From Trebonia sp963737285 (GTDB taxonomy: Bacteria > Actinomycetota > Actinomycetes > Streptosporangiales > Streptosporangiaceae): a stretch of DNA of 64,000 bases. The notes under the pieces were generated by a model, which saw only the letters and a program-made list of their open reading frames with translations, did no database searches and was not told where the DNA came from. Where the stretch lies: positions 744,001 through 808,000 of the forward strand of contig CAVTRT010000001.1 in NCBI GenBank assembly GCA_963737285.1, written 5' to 3'. The position numbers and the translations under genes were made by a program. This document shows positions 43,536 to 53,510 of this stretch, one piece after another; within the stretch, counting starts at the first letter, position 1, and each line of letters starts with the position of its first letter.

Positions 43536-44652
43536 GTGAGCAACGCGCAGATGATCGACTGGGAACTGGCGATCTCCACGGGCGTCAGGTTCGCCCGTCA
43601 GGGGCCGAATGTCAGCCTTGCCGACGCTCGAGCCGTCGTCGCCGAACTGCGCGCCCTGACCGCTTTCGTTCAAGACCCGGTTCGTGACGTCACCGGGCTG
43701 CGCAGCCTGGGGGAGGCCGGCCCGGTCGCGGTGGTGGACCGGCCCGGGTGGATTCGGGCGAACGTGGGCGGCTTCCGGGTGGTTCTTGAGCCGCTGACGG
43801 ACCGTCTGTCCGAGCGAGGCAGCTCCATGCCAGGGTCGGGCGTCATGGGGCCCGTCGGCTCCCGGGTTACCGGCATGCAGGCCGGGCGCGATCCTGGCCT
43901 ACATGTCCTCACGGGTGCTCGGGCAGTACGAGCTGTTCCTCCCGCCGGGCGAGGGCGTCACGGCCACGGTGAACGGCAACGGCGCCAGCGCCGACGCCAG
44001 TGCCCCGGGTGTCGGGCGGCTCACCTTGGTCGCGCCGAACATCGTCGCGGTGGAGCGCGAGCTCGGCGTCGAGCCGCACGACTTTCGACGCTGGGTCTGC
44101 CTGCACGAGGAGACGCACCGGGTTCAGTTCACGTCGGTGCCCTGGCTCCGCGGTTACGTGCAGGGCCTGATGACCGAGTTCCTGCTTGCCTCCGACATGG
44201 ACCCGGGCGCGATCGCGGACCGGCTGCGCGCGGCGGCCGGGGCGGTCACCAGCGCGGTTCGCGGCAGCGACGGGGCGAGTCTGGTCGAGGCGATCCAGAC
44301 TCCGGAGCAGCGCGAGCTGCTCGACAAGCTGACGGCCGTGATGACCCTGGTTGAAGGACACGGCGACTACGTGATGGACGCGGTCGGCCCGCAGGTGGTG
44401 CCGACGGTCGCTGACATCCGGGAGAAGTTCACCCACCGGCGCGGCTCGGCTAGCCGAGTCGAGCAGGTCATCCGGCGCATCCTCGGCATCGACCTGAAGA
44501 TGAAGCAGTACGCCGAGGGGTCGCGGTTCGTGAAGACCGTCGTGGAGACCGCTGGGATGGTCGAATTCAACAAGATATGGACCTCGCCTCAGACCCTCCC
44601 CACCCGCGGCGAGCTGGCCAGCCCCGCTGACTGGCTGGCCCGGGTCGGCTGA
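43536..44652 (+). CDS. DUF2342 zinc-dependent metalloprotease-like protein, frameshifted
   Basis: GTG 43536 (MSNAQMIDWELAIS) starts this F420-biosynthesis-associated family. The first part (DARAVVAELRALTAFVQDPV, PGWIRANVGGFR) is in one frame to about 43885. It continues as GAILAYMSSRVLGQYELFLP in another. One extra G in GCCGGGCGCG explains the break. The second part holds the zinc motif HEETH and MTLVEGHGDYVMDAVG. Joined, about 370 residues, normal for the family. It sits between dacB and tilS as in other actinobacteria. Confidence 0.82.
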
Positions 44653-44658
44653 CCTTTC

Positions 44659-45678
44659 GTGCGAGCTTCCGAGCGCGCCGCGAGCGAACCAGGGGGGCAT
44701 CCGTCTCCCGCCGTCGCGGCGATCCGCAACGCGGTCCGCGCCTGTATACGCGACCTGCCACCGGGTGCCCTGGTTCTCGCCGCCTGCTCCGGCGGTGCCG
44801 ACTCGCTGGCGCTGGCCGCCGCGCTCGCGTTCGTTGGGCCACGTGCTGGCATCCGGGCCGGCGGCGTGACAGTGGACCACGGCCTGCAGGACGGGTCGGC
44901 CGACAGGGCGGCCTCGGTGGCCGCACGGCTCGCGGACCTTGGCCTCGACCCGGTGCACAGCGTCGCCGTGGCGGTTGGGCAGGCCGGCGGGCCGGAAGCG
45001 GCGGCACGGGCTGCGCGATACCAGGCACTGCAGCAGCTGTCCGATGAGAGCGCCGCAGCCGCCGTGCTGCTCGGGCACACGCTGGACGACCAGGCTGAGA
45101 CGGTCCTGCTGGGGCTGGCCCGCGGGTCGGGCAGCCGGTCGCTGGCGGGAATGGCGCCCCGGCGCGGGATCTACCGGCGGCCGCTACTGGAGATCAGGCG
45201 GTCGCAGACGACGGCCGCCTGCGCGGCGCTGGGGCTGCTCCCCTGGCACGATCCGCACAACGACGACCGCCGGTTCGCTCGGGTCCGCGTCCGGCGCGAC
45301 GCCCTGCCCGCCCTTGAGGCGGCACTTGGGCCGGGCGTTGCCGAGGCGCTGGCGCGGACCGCGGCCCAGCTTCGCGCCGACGCCGACGCCCTTGAAACCT
45401 ACCTTCCAGAACGGGCCGTCCCCTCCGTTCCCCTCCACGCCACTGACCTGGCCGGACTTCCGGACGCCATCCGTACCCGCGTGCTGCGCTCGGCGGCGGT
45501 CGAGGCCGGCTGCCCGCCAGGTGCGCTGAGCGCCCGGCACGTACGGCGGCTGGATGAGCTCGTCACCAGTTGGCACGGTCAGCGCTGGGTAGACCTGCCA
45601 GGTAAGGTGCGAGCCGAACGGCGTGAGGGAGAGCTTTTGTTCAGCGTTACCGGAGGTGTGCCAGATGGACGCCAATGA
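44659..45678 (+). CDS. tilS: tRNA(Ile)-lysidine synthase
   Basis: The product is 339 residues from GTG 44659. The PP-loop CSGGADSLAL (about 43-51) is intact, with VDHGLQDGS and GHTLDDQAETVLLGLARGSG. The enzyme modifies C34 of tRNA-Ile(CAU) to lysidine so that it reads AUA. The C-terminal domain is of the short actinobacterial form. It overlaps hpt by 14 bases. Confidence 0.93.
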   Translation: MRASERAASEPGGHPSPAVAAIRNAVRACIRDLPPGALVLAACSGGADSLALAAALAFVGPRAGIRAGGVTVDHGLQDGSADRAASVAARLADLGLDPVHSVAVAVGQAGGPEAAARAARYQALQQLSDESAAAAVLLGHTLDDQAETVLLGLARGSGSRSLAGMAPRRGIYRRPLLEIRRSQTTAACAALGLLPWHDPHNDDRRFARVRVRRDALPALEAALGPGVAEALARTAAQLRADADALETYLPERAVPSVPLHATDLAGLPDAIRTRVLRSAAVEAGCPPGALSARHVRRLDELVTSWHGQRWVDLPGKVRAERREGELLFSVTGGVPDGRQ

Positions 45679-46225
45679 CATGGGATCTTCGCTCAAGGAG
45701 ATCCTCATCACTACCGAGCAGTTGCAGGCGCGAGTCGTTGAGCTCGCGGCGCGGATCGACGCGGATTACGCCGACCGCGAACTTCTGCTCGTCGGCGTCC
45801 TTAAAGGCGCGGTGATGGTGATGGCGGATCTGGCCCGCGCGATTCACCTGCCGGTGCAGATGGACTGGATGGCAGTCTCTTCGTACGGCTCGGGGACGAA
45901 GTCCTCCGGCGTGGTCCGCATACTCAAGGACCTGGACACTGACATCAGCGGACGGCACGTCCTTATCGTGGAGGACATCATCGATTCAGGCCTGACGCTA
46001 TCCTGGTTGGTCGGGAACCTGCAGTCAAGGGACCCGGCGTCGGTCGCGGTATGCGCGATGCTGCGCAAGCCGTCTTCTGCGCAGATGGAGGTTGAGGTCG
46101 CTTACACCGGCTTTGAGGTGCCCGACGAATTTGTCGTAGGGTATGGACTCGACTACGCGGAGCGATATCGCAACCTGCCGTTCATTGGAACGCTAGCCCC
46201 CGCCGTATACGGAGGAAGAGCGTGA
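45665..46225 (+). CDS. hpt: hypoxanthine phosphoribosyltransferase
   Basis: The product is 186 residues from ATG 45665; GGAGGTG lies upstream inside tilS. The PRPP-binding loop VLIVEDIIDSGLTLSWL and the LVGVLKGAVMVMADLAR loop are both present. It salvages hypoxanthine and guanine. The tilS-hpt-ftsH order is conserved widely. Confidence 0.95.
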   Translation: MDANDMGSSLKEILITTEQLQARVVELAARIDADYADRELLLVGVLKGAVMVMADLARAIHLPVQMDWMAVSSYGSGTKSSGVVRILKDLDTDISGRHVLIVEDIIDSGLTLSWLVGNLQSRDPASVAVCAMLRKPSSAQMEVEVAYTGFEVPDEFVVGYGLDYAERYRNLPFIGTLAPAVYGGRA

Positions 46226-46516
46226 ACTGTGGCGAGCACCAGGCACTACGGCGGGCGGGCTGGAGGCGCGCGGCCAGGGGCTTCGGGGGGTCGGCCTGTA
46301 CCCCTTGGGGAAAGCAGGAAATACCCCGAGCCCCGGGGAACGTTGACGTGGAGGTAGATCTGTCGGCGGCGCCGTCGTGACAGGTGTACCGTCAGATATT
46401 CCTTACGCGCGGCAAGGGCAAGACCGCGTTGAGCAGGCATGGCAGTGCCGCCGGAGGTCGGCGGGACGTGAGGCTGGTCAGGAGGGAACGGCCCCGAGCC
46501 GACGGGGTCGCTCACA

Positions 46517-48541
46517 ATGGAGTTGAAGCGCATATTCAGGGGCCCGCTGCTGCTGGTCCTGCTTGCGGTGCTGGTGATCACGATCACCCTTGACTGGGCC
46601 AACTCGGGCAGCTCCTATACCCAGAAGGACACCTCGACCGTCGTCCAGCTCATCGAGCAGGGCAAGGTGAAGTCCGCCGTCCTCACTGACAAGAACCAGA
46701 CGATCCAGATCACCACCACCAGCGGTGCCCTGTACCAGGCCAGCTTCATCTCGGGGCAGGGCCAGCAGCTCCAGCAGGAACTGCAGAAGGAGTACGACGC
46801 CGGCAAGCTGCCCGGTGGCTACGACGTCAAGATCCCGTCGAGCAACACATTCCTGAGCCTGCTGTTCGGGACGTTCCTGCCGTACATCCTGATCGCCTTG
46901 TTCTTCTTCTTCCTGCTGACCCAGATGCAAGGCGGCGGGTCGCGGGTCATGAACTTCGGCAAGTCGCGGGCCAAGCTGATCACCAAGGACACGCCCAAGA
47001 CCACGTTCGCTGACGTGGCCGGTGCTGATGAGGCGATCGAGGAACTGCAGGAGATCAAGGAGTTCCTGCAGAACCCGGCCAAGTTCCAGGCCATCGGCGC
47101 CAAGATCCCCAAGGGCGTGCTGCTGTACGGCCCGCCCGGCACCGGCAAGACGCTGCTGGCACGCGCCGTGGCCGGGGAGGCGGGTGTCCCGTTCTACTCG
47201 ATCTCCGGTTCCGACTTCGTGGAGATGTTCGTCGGCGTCGGCGCGTCCCGCGTTCGTGACCTGTTCGAGCAGGCCAAGGCCAACGCTCCCGCGATCGTTT
47301 TCGTGGACGAGATCGACGCCGTCGGCCGGCACCGTGGCGCGGGCCTCGGCGGCGGGCACGACGAGCGCGAGCAGACGCTGAACCAGATGCTGGTCGAACT
47401 CGACGGGTTCGACACCAAGGGCGGCGTGATCGTGATCGCCGCCACCAACCGGCCAGACATCCTCGACCCGGCGCTGCTGCGGCCGGGCCGCTTCGACCGG
47501 CAGATCGTGGTCGGCCAGCCGGACCTGGCAGGTCGCAAGGGCATCCTGCGGGTGCACGCCCGCGGCAAGCCCATCGCTCCCGACGCCGACCTTGACATCA
47601 TCGCCAGGCGCACTCCCGGCTTCACCGGGGCGGACCTAGCCAACGTGATCAACGAGGCGGCGCTGCTCACCGCCCGCACCAACGGCAAGCAGATCGCGAT
47701 GGCGGCGCTTGAGGAGGCCATCGACCGCGTCATGGCCGGCCCCGAGCGCAAGAGCGTGCTGCTGTCGGAGTCCGAGCGCAAGCTGATCGCCTACCACGAG
47801 GGCGGCCACGCGCTCGTGGGCCACGCGATGGCCAACGCTGACCCAGTGCACAAGGTCACGATCATCCCGCGCGGCCGGGCGCTCGGCTACACCATGGCGC
47901 TGCCGACCGAGGACAAGTTCCTCGTCACTCGCGCCGAGATGCAGGACCAGCTTGCGATGCTGCTCGGCGGGCGCACCGCCGAGGAGATCATCTTCCACGA
48001 GCCGACCAGTGGTGCCGCTAACGACATCGAGAAGGCCACCTCGATCGCCCGCAACATGGTTACCGAGTACGGCATGAGCGAGCGACTCGGCGCGCGGAAG
48101 TTCGGTGACAGCGGCGGCGAGCCGTTCCTCGGCCGCGAGATGTCGCATGCCCGTGACTACTCCGAGGAGATCGCGTCCGCGATCGACGAGGAGATCCGGC
48201 GGCTCATCGAGGCCGCGCACGACGAGGCGTGGGACGTGCTCAATGAGTACCGCGACGTACTCGACAACCTCGTGCTCCGACTGCTGGAGAAGGAGACGCT
48301 CTCCCGCAAGGAGGTCCTCGAGGTCTTCGCCCCGGTAGAGAGGCGCCCGATTCGCGGCACCTACACCGGGTATGGCAAGCGGCTGCCTTCGGACCGGCCG
48401 CCGGTGCTGTCGCCGAAGGAGCTCGCGCTCACCGCGTCCTCGCCAATGGGCGACGGGCTTGGTGGCGGCATCAACAGCAACGGCCAGACCTTCGGCTTCG
48501 GGCTTGACGGTGGAGTGGAAAGCGGAAATGACAACCCGTGA
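46517..48541 (+). CDS. ftsH: ATP-dependent zinc metalloprotease FtsH
   Basis: The product is 674 residues. Two membrane segments (about 9-26 and 115-134) flank a periplasmic-side domain. Walker A GPPGTGKT is near 203, the aromatic pore residues are in the FVEMFVGVGASRVRDLF region, and the second region of homology is ATNRPDILDPALLRPGRFDR. Zinc motif HEGGH is near 427. It degrades membrane and regulatory proteins. The 290-base gap upstream has no gene; the best ribosome site (GGAGGG) is rather far from ATG 46517, so a different start cannot be excluded. Confidence 0.96.
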   Translation: MELKRIFRGPLLLVLLAVLVITITLDWANSGSSYTQKDTSTVVQLIEQGKVKSAVLTDKNQTIQITTTSGALYQASFISGQGQQLQQELQKEYDAGKLPGGYDVKIPSSNTFLSLLFGTFLPYILIALFFFFLLTQMQGGGSRVMNFGKSRAKLITKDTPKTTFADVAGADEAIEELQEIKEFLQNPAKFQAIGAKIPKGVLLYGPPGTGKTLLARAVAGEAGVPFYSISGSDFVEMFVGVGASRVRDLFEQAKANAPAIVFVDEIDAVGRHRGAGLGGGHDEREQTLNQMLVELDGFDTKGGVIVIAATNRPDILDPALLRPGRFDRQIVVGQPDLAGRKGILRVHARGKPIAPDADLDIIARRTPGFTGADLANVINEAALLTARTNGKQIAMAALEEAIDRVMAGPERKSVLLSESERKLIAYHEGGHALVGHAMANADPVHKVTIIPRGRALGYTMALPTEDKFLVTRAEMQDQLAMLLGGRTAEEIIFHEPTSGAANDIEKATSIARNMVTEYGMSERLGARKFGDSGGEPFLGREMSHARDYSEEIASAIDEEIRRLIEAAHDEAWDVLNEYRDVLDNLVLRLLEKETLSRKEVLEVFAPVERRPIRGTYTGYGKRLPSDRPPVLSPKELALTASSPMGDGLGGGINSNGQTFGFGLDGGVESGNDNP

Positions 48542-49197
48542 GCAAGTCCGTGTTTGAAGGCAATCCACTGCCGGTTCCAGATGAACAGCCCGAGTCCAGC
48601 GGTGTGCTCGGGCCTGCCCTGCCAGGACCGGTTGACCAGCCGCGGATCGAGCGCGCTGTTCGGGAAATCCTGCTGGCGATCGGCGAGGACCCGGACCGCA
48701 GTGGGCTGCTCGACACCCCGGCCCGGGTCGCCCGGATGTACGCAGAGCAGTTCGCGGGGCTGCGGCAGCGGCCGCAGGACGTGCTCAGCACCATCTTCGA
48801 TGAGGAGCACGACGAGATCGTGCTCGTCCGCGACATCGAGATGTACAGCATGTGCGAGCACCACCTGGTGCCCTTCATGGGCAAGGCGCACATCGGCTAC
48901 ATTCCGAACCCTAAGGGCGAGATCACCGGCCTGTCCAAGCTCGCCCGCGTGGTCGACGTGTTCGCCAAGCGGCCGCAGGTTCAGGAGCGGATGACCTGCC
49001 AGATCGCGGACGCGCTGGTCAGCAGCCTGCAGCCGCGCGGCGTGATCGTCGTTCTTGAGGCCGAGCACCTGTGCATGACCATGCGCGGCGTGCGCAAGCC
49101 CGGCGCGAAGACCGTGACGTCGGCCGTCCGCGGAATCTTCCGCGACCAGTCCCGGACCCGGTCCGAGGCGATGAGCCTGATGTTCGGGCACCGGTGA
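48538..49197 (+). CDS. folE: GTP cyclohydrolase I
   Basis: The product is 219 residues from GTG 48538, overlapping the ftsH stop (GTGA). Catalytic and zinc residues are in CEHHLVPFMGKAHIGYIP and LCMTMRG. It makes dihydroneopterin triphosphate, the first step of folate synthesis. A strong hairpin follows it, so the ftsH-folE transcript probably ends here, and folP/folK belong to the next unit. Confidence 0.95.
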   Translation: MSKSVFEGNPLPVPDEQPESSGVLGPALPGPVDQPRIERAVREILLAIGEDPDRSGLLDTPARVARMYAEQFAGLRQRPQDVLSTIFDEEHDEIVLVRDIEMYSMCEHHLVPFMGKAHIGYIPNPKGEITGLSKLARVVDVFAKRPQVQERMTCQIADALVSSLQPRGVIVVLEAEHLCMTMRGVRKPGAKTVTSAVRGIFRDQSRTRSEAMSLMFGHR

Positions 49198-49213
49198 GCT
49201 AGCGGCGAGCAGA

Positions 49214-49257
49214 CGCAGAACGGCACGTGCCCACGAGCGGGCACGTGCCGTTCTGCG
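49214..49257. terminator. 19-base perfect hairpin terminator after folE
   Basis: CGCAGAACGGCACGTGCCC is followed by a six-base loop and its exact reverse complement. It lies 17 bases after the folE stop and is the longest perfect inverted repeat I found. No U-run follows. Confidence 0.8.
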
Positions 49258-49466
49258 TGAGTCCCTTGGAATTTTTGGGGGCGATCTGGGAAGCTCTCGG
49301 TAAGAAATACCCTGAAATGCTCGAACTATCGAGGCCCTATCGACGTCTAACCAATAGCACCGGGAGGTACGGTGTTGAGCGGACGGGGATCGCGGTTGCG
49401 GTACAGACAGTGCTTGCGTTGGGTACGCTGCTGCATCGTGGTTCGGGGCCTGACAAGAGATTCGAG

Positions 49467-51472
49467 ATGAGCGAGAGCACCTCAGCCGAGCGGACGGACA
49501 ACGAGCGCAAGTCCGGGGCGGGCAAGAAGAGCAACTGCATCGCAGGGGACGAGGCCGCCAAGACCAAGGGCGGTTCGGCTGGCTCGGCCCGGTCGCAGCG
49601 GACCTGGCTCCCAGGCGTTGCCGCGCTGGTATGCCTGCTGATAGGCCTCTCCGACATCATGGCCGTCTTCAAGCCAACCTGGCACGACAAGCTGCACAGG
49701 ATCAACGCCGTCTTGCCTGGCACGCTGACCAACGTCACCGTCCCCGCGTACGTGATCATCGGCCTGCTGCTCCTGCTGCTGTCCCACGGCCTGCGCCGGC
49801 GCAAGCGGCGGGCTTGGCAGGCGGTGATTGCGCTACTCGCCTTTGACGTTGTCATTCACTTCGCCCACGCCCCACGCCCCGAGCACATTTACTCGTCGGT
49901 GGTGGCGATCATCCTGCTGGGGGCGCTGCTTTACTTCCATGACCAGTTCTACGCCGTCGGCGACCCGCGTACCAGGTGGAGTGCCATCTGGGTGTTCTTT
50001 GGCCTGGTGATCGCCGACGTGGCGATCGGCCTTGGGTACCTGTCGCTCGGCCACCTCGCGGCGGATTACACCTTCACGGAGCGCGTCAAAGACGTGGTCT
50101 TGAACCTGGTTGGCGCCACCGGTCCCGTGCAGTGGCTCGACGACAACCGTGGCGACTCCTACCAGGTGCTGACCACCGCGCTCGGCCTGTTCACCCTTGT
50201 CGTCACCGCCTACCTGTTCTTCCGCTCGGCGCAGCCGCGAGCCCGGCTAGCCCGGCGGACGCCAACGGCATACGGGACCTGCTCGCCAAGCAAGGCGACC
50301 GGGACTCGCTGGGCTACTTCGCGTTGCGCAACGACAAGAGCGTCATCTGGTCGCCGTCCGGCAAGTCCTGCATCTGCTACCGGGTGGTGTCCGGCGTGAT
50401 GCTGGCGGCCGGGGACCCGATCGGCGACCCGGAGGCGTGGCCAGGGGCGATGGCTGTCTTCCTGGAGGAAGCGGCGCGGCACGCCTGGAGGCCCGCGGTC
50501 ATGGGCTGCAGTGAGCAGGGCGCGGAGGTGTGGTGCCGGGAGGGCGACCTGACCGCGCTCGAGCTCGGCGACGAGGCAATCGTCAACATCGCGGACTTCA
50601 GCCTGTCTGGCCGGGCCATGCGCAACGTCCGGCAGATGGTCACCAGGGTCGCCAAGAACGGCTATGTCGCGGAGGTCCGCCGGATCAGGGACATACCCCT
50701 GGCCGAACTGCGCCAGATCGTCAGGGTGTCCGACTCATGGCTCGGCGGCCAGACCGAGCGCGGCTTTTCGATGGCGCTTGGCCGGATCGGCGGTCCTGGC
50801 GACGAGGACTGCGTGCTGGTTACGGCTCGCGAGGACGGCGCGCTCCGCGCGGTGCTGCACTTCGTGCCCTGGGGCAGTGACGGGCTCTCGCTCGACCTGA
50901 TGCGGCGAGACCGGACGGCACAACCGGGCCTGAACGACTTCATGATCGTCGAGTCCATCAAGGCGGCACCCGCCCTGGGCGTCAAGCGGATCTCGCTCAA
51001 CTTCGCCATGTTCCGCGCCGTCCTTGAGCGCGGCGAGCGGATCGGCGCGGGGCCGATCCTGAAGACCTGGCGCAACCTGCTGGTGTTCGCCTCCCGATGG
51101 TTCCAGATCGAGTCGCTGTATAAGTTCAACGCGAAGTTCAACCCGGTCTGGCAGCCACGCTTCTTCGTCTTCCCCGGTGGACGGGACGCGCCGCGCATCG
51201 CGGTGGCCGCGCTGGAGGCCGAGGCCTTCCTTGTCTGGCCCCGGCTGGAGATCCGCAGGTACGCGAGAAGGACCGTCCGCGTGCTCGGCCTGGGGCGTCT
51301 GCGCGCAGGTAGCCGCCGCCGGGACGAGCACGTCGCCAAGCAAGCCGATGACAGTCTTGCGCTAGCCAGCGATGACGACTTCCAGTGCGGCGATGGCATG
51401 GCGCGACCCACGTCCGCCGACGCGCAGCCGCAGGTGCCGGCCGAGTCCGCTGCCTCTTCTCCGGAGGACTGA
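49467..51472 (+). CDS. MprF/LysX-like membrane aminoacyl-phosphatidylglycerol synthase, frameshifted
   Basis: ATG 49467 precedes a polar lead and about six membrane helices (ALVCLLIGLSDIMAVFKPTW, YVIIGLLLLLLSHGLRRRKR) in one frame to about 50245. The C-terminal transferase domain (DUF2156/LPG synthase type) follows in another frame: ADANGIRDLLAKQGDRDSLG, ALRNDKSVIWSPSGKSC and GVKRISLNFAMFRAVLERGE. A missing C in the CCCGG run at 50248 explains the break. The family adds lysine to phosphatidylglycerol to lower surface charge. No lysyl-tRNA synthetase part is fused. Joined length is about 668. Confidence 0.82.
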
Positions 51473-51479
51473 GGCCTTC

Positions 51480-52379
51480 ATGCCCGTCGCGTCAGCCCTG
51501 CCCCCGTCGCCATCCGCCCTGCCATCCGCTGATCGCTGCCTGGTGATGGGCGTGGTCAACGTGACGCCTGACTCGTTCTCCGACGGCGGGAGCTGGTACG
51601 ACCCGCGCGCCGCGATCGCCCATGGCCTCGAGCTAGCCGCTCAGGGAGCCGACATCGTCGACGTGGGCGGCGAGTCCACCCGGCCCGGTGCCCAGCGGGT
51701 GTCGGCTACCGAAGAGCTTCGGCGGGTCATCCCGGTCATCGCCGAGCTCGTCAGGTCCGGTGTCGTGGTGAGCGTGGACACGATGCGAGCGGCGGTAGCC
51801 GAGGCGGCCCTGGAGGCCGGGGCCGCCCTGGTCAATGATGTCAGCGGTGGCCTGGCCGATCCCTACATGCCGCGGCTGGTCGCGCAGGCAGACACGCCCT
51901 ACGTCGTCATGCACTGGCGCGGCCACAGCCATGACATGAATTCCCGCGCTGCCTACGCGGACGTTGTCAAGGAGGTCCGCGCGGAACTGGCCGAGCGGAT
52001 CGACGCGGTAACAGCCGAGGGCGTCGACCCGGCGCTGATCGTGCTCGACCCCGGGCTGGGCTTCAGCAAGGTTCCCGCCTCCTCGGGACCGGACGCACAC
52101 AACTGGCAACTCCTTGCCCATCTGCGCGAGGTAGCTCGCATCGGTGGCCAGGACTTCCCGGTTATAGTCGGCGCGTCCCGCAAGCGGTTCCTCGGCAGGC
52201 TGCTCGCCAACCAGGACGGCACTCCGCGGCCCTTCACGCAAAGCGACGCCGCGACTCTCGCGATCACCGCGCTCGCCGCCGCCGCCGGCGCTTGGTGCGT
52301 GCGGGTCCACGAGGTTCCCCAGAACGCCGACGCCGTCCGTGTGGCAGCCGCCTGGCGTGCGGCTACAGTGATCACGTGA
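51480..52379 (+). CDS. folP: dihydropteroate synthase
   Basis: The product is 299 residues from ATG 51480. Family motifs are intact: VMGVVNVTPDSFSDGG, DIVDVGGESTRPGA, ALVNDVSGG, DPGLGFSK and GASRKRFLG. It condenses pABA with the pterin diphosphate and is the sulfonamide target. The expected folB does not follow; folK starts 68 bases later. Confidence 0.95.
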   Translation: MPVASALPPSPSALPSADRCLVMGVVNVTPDSFSDGGSWYDPRAAIAHGLELAAQGADIVDVGGESTRPGAQRVSATEELRRVIPVIAELVRSGVVVSVDTMRAAVAEAALEAGAALVNDVSGGLADPYMPRLVAQADTPYVVMHWRGHSHDMNSRAAYADVVKEVRAELAERIDAVTAEGVDPALIVLDPGLGFSKVPASSGPDAHNWQLLAHLREVARIGGQDFPVIVGASRKRFLGRLLANQDGTPRPFTQSDAATLAITALAAAAGAWCVRVHEVPQNADAVRVAAAWRAATVIT

Positions 52380-52447
52380 TTGGTCGCCGCGGCGCGCAGG
52401 ACAACGCTGCCTCTTCATCGGGCGCGCATCGAGGGGGACGGGCAGGC

Positions 52448-52966
52448 ATGCCCTCGACAAGCGTTGTGCTCGCCCTCGGCAGCAACCTCGGATCCAGGCT
52501 GGACATCCTGCAGGGGGCCGTCAACGCGATTACGGGGCTTCCTGGGGTGTCTATCGACGCGGTGTCCCCGGTGTACGAGACGGCCCCCCTGGGCGGCCCA
52601 CAGCAGCCCGATTACCTCAACGCCGTCCTGCTCGCCAAGACCACCCTGAACCCGTATGAGCTGCTGGACGCGGTTCACCAGGTAGAGGCGGCCTTCGACC
52701 GCGTGCGGGAAGTCCGCTGGGGGCCGCGCACCCTCGACATCGACATCGTCGACTACCAGGACGCGGTCTGCGGTGACCCGAACCTGACGTTGCCGCATCC
52801 GCGCGCCCATGAGCGGGCGTTCGTTCTCGCCCCGTGGCACGACGCCGACCCGGACGCGGTGATACCCGGCCACGGTCGCGTCGCCGACCTGCTGAAGGCG
52901 GCGGCATCCGGCCCGGGCGGCGATGGCGGCATCCGGCGGTCGGCGGGGAAGCTGGTCCTTCCATGA
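52448..52966 (+). CDS. folK: 2-amino-4-hydroxy-6-hydroxymethyldihydropteridine diphosphokinase
   Basis: The product is 172 residues from ATG 52448, after GAGGGGGA; a GTG at 52376 overlapping the folP stop is the alternative. ALGSNLGSRL, SPVYETAPLGGPQQPDYLNA, RWGPRTLDIDIVDY and LPHPRAHERAFVLAP are all in place. It overlaps the DUF3180 start. folB is missing from its usual place ahead of this gene. Confidence 0.95.
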   Translation: MPSTSVVLALGSNLGSRLDILQGAVNAITGLPGVSIDAVSPVYETAPLGGPQQPDYLNAVLLAKTTLNPYELLDAVHQVEAAFDRVREVRWGPRTLDIDIVDYQDAVCGDPNLTLPHPRAHERAFVLAPWHDADPDAVIPGHGRVADLLKAAASGPGGDGGIRRSAGKLVLP

Positions 52967-53467
52967 CGCCCACCCGGCCACGCTTCTTGCTGTTCATCGC
53001 CCTAGTGTGCGGTGCCATCACCTGGGCCGCGCTGCACGTGATCTACAACAGCCTTCCCCAGCTCACCTGGTCGGCCGTTCCCGCGCTGCTGATCGCGGCG
53101 GCCGTGGAGGCCTGGCAGGGCCGCATCCTGCGCGCGCGGATCGCCGGCGAGCGTAGCCCGGGGGCCCGGCAAGGAGCCGGCCCCGCCGCTGTTCGTCGCG
53201 CGCATGCTCGTGCTGGCCAAGGCGAGTGCCCAGGTCGCCGCGATCTTCGGCGGGGTCGCCATCGGCTTCATGATCTACCTGTCGGTCATGCTCAACGCCA
53301 GCACACCCCGCGCGGACATGCTCACCTCCGGCCTGACCTTCGCCGCCGCCCTGCTGCTTGCCGTGGCCGCGTTGTGGCTCGAGTACTGCTGCCAAGTCCC
53401 CAAGTACCCAGGCGGCTCCCGCGGCCGCGACGATGACGACAGGCCAACTCCCTTCCCGCACCCCTGA
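52963..53467 (+). CDS. DUF3180 membrane protein, frameshifted
   Basis: ATG 52963 overlaps the folK stop. Helices 1-2 (LLFIALVCGAITWAALHVIY, LTWSAVPALLIAAAVEAW) are in one frame to about 53160. Helices 3-4 (FVARMLVLAKASAQVAAIFG, FAAALLLAVAALWLEYCCQV) are in another, to 53467. A run of five G at 53159-53163 where four would keep the frame explains it. Joined, about 167 residues, normal. This family regularly follows folK in actinobacteria; its function is unknown. Confidence 0.82.
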
Positions 53468-53510
53468 GCAGTCCCGTTAGTTTTTGCCCCGGAAAGGATG
53501 GCCGGTACTC

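Noticed and set aside
41973..44354. One 793-residue fusion of PBP4 and DUF2342
   Set aside because: The join arises from a stop that is one base out of frame and the C-terminal 150 residues are the wrong frame of DUF2342; the families are normally separate neighbours.
49227..49466. Start of the MprF-like gene at 49227
   Set aside because: That start lies inside the folE terminator hairpin; ATG 49467 precedes the first conserved part.
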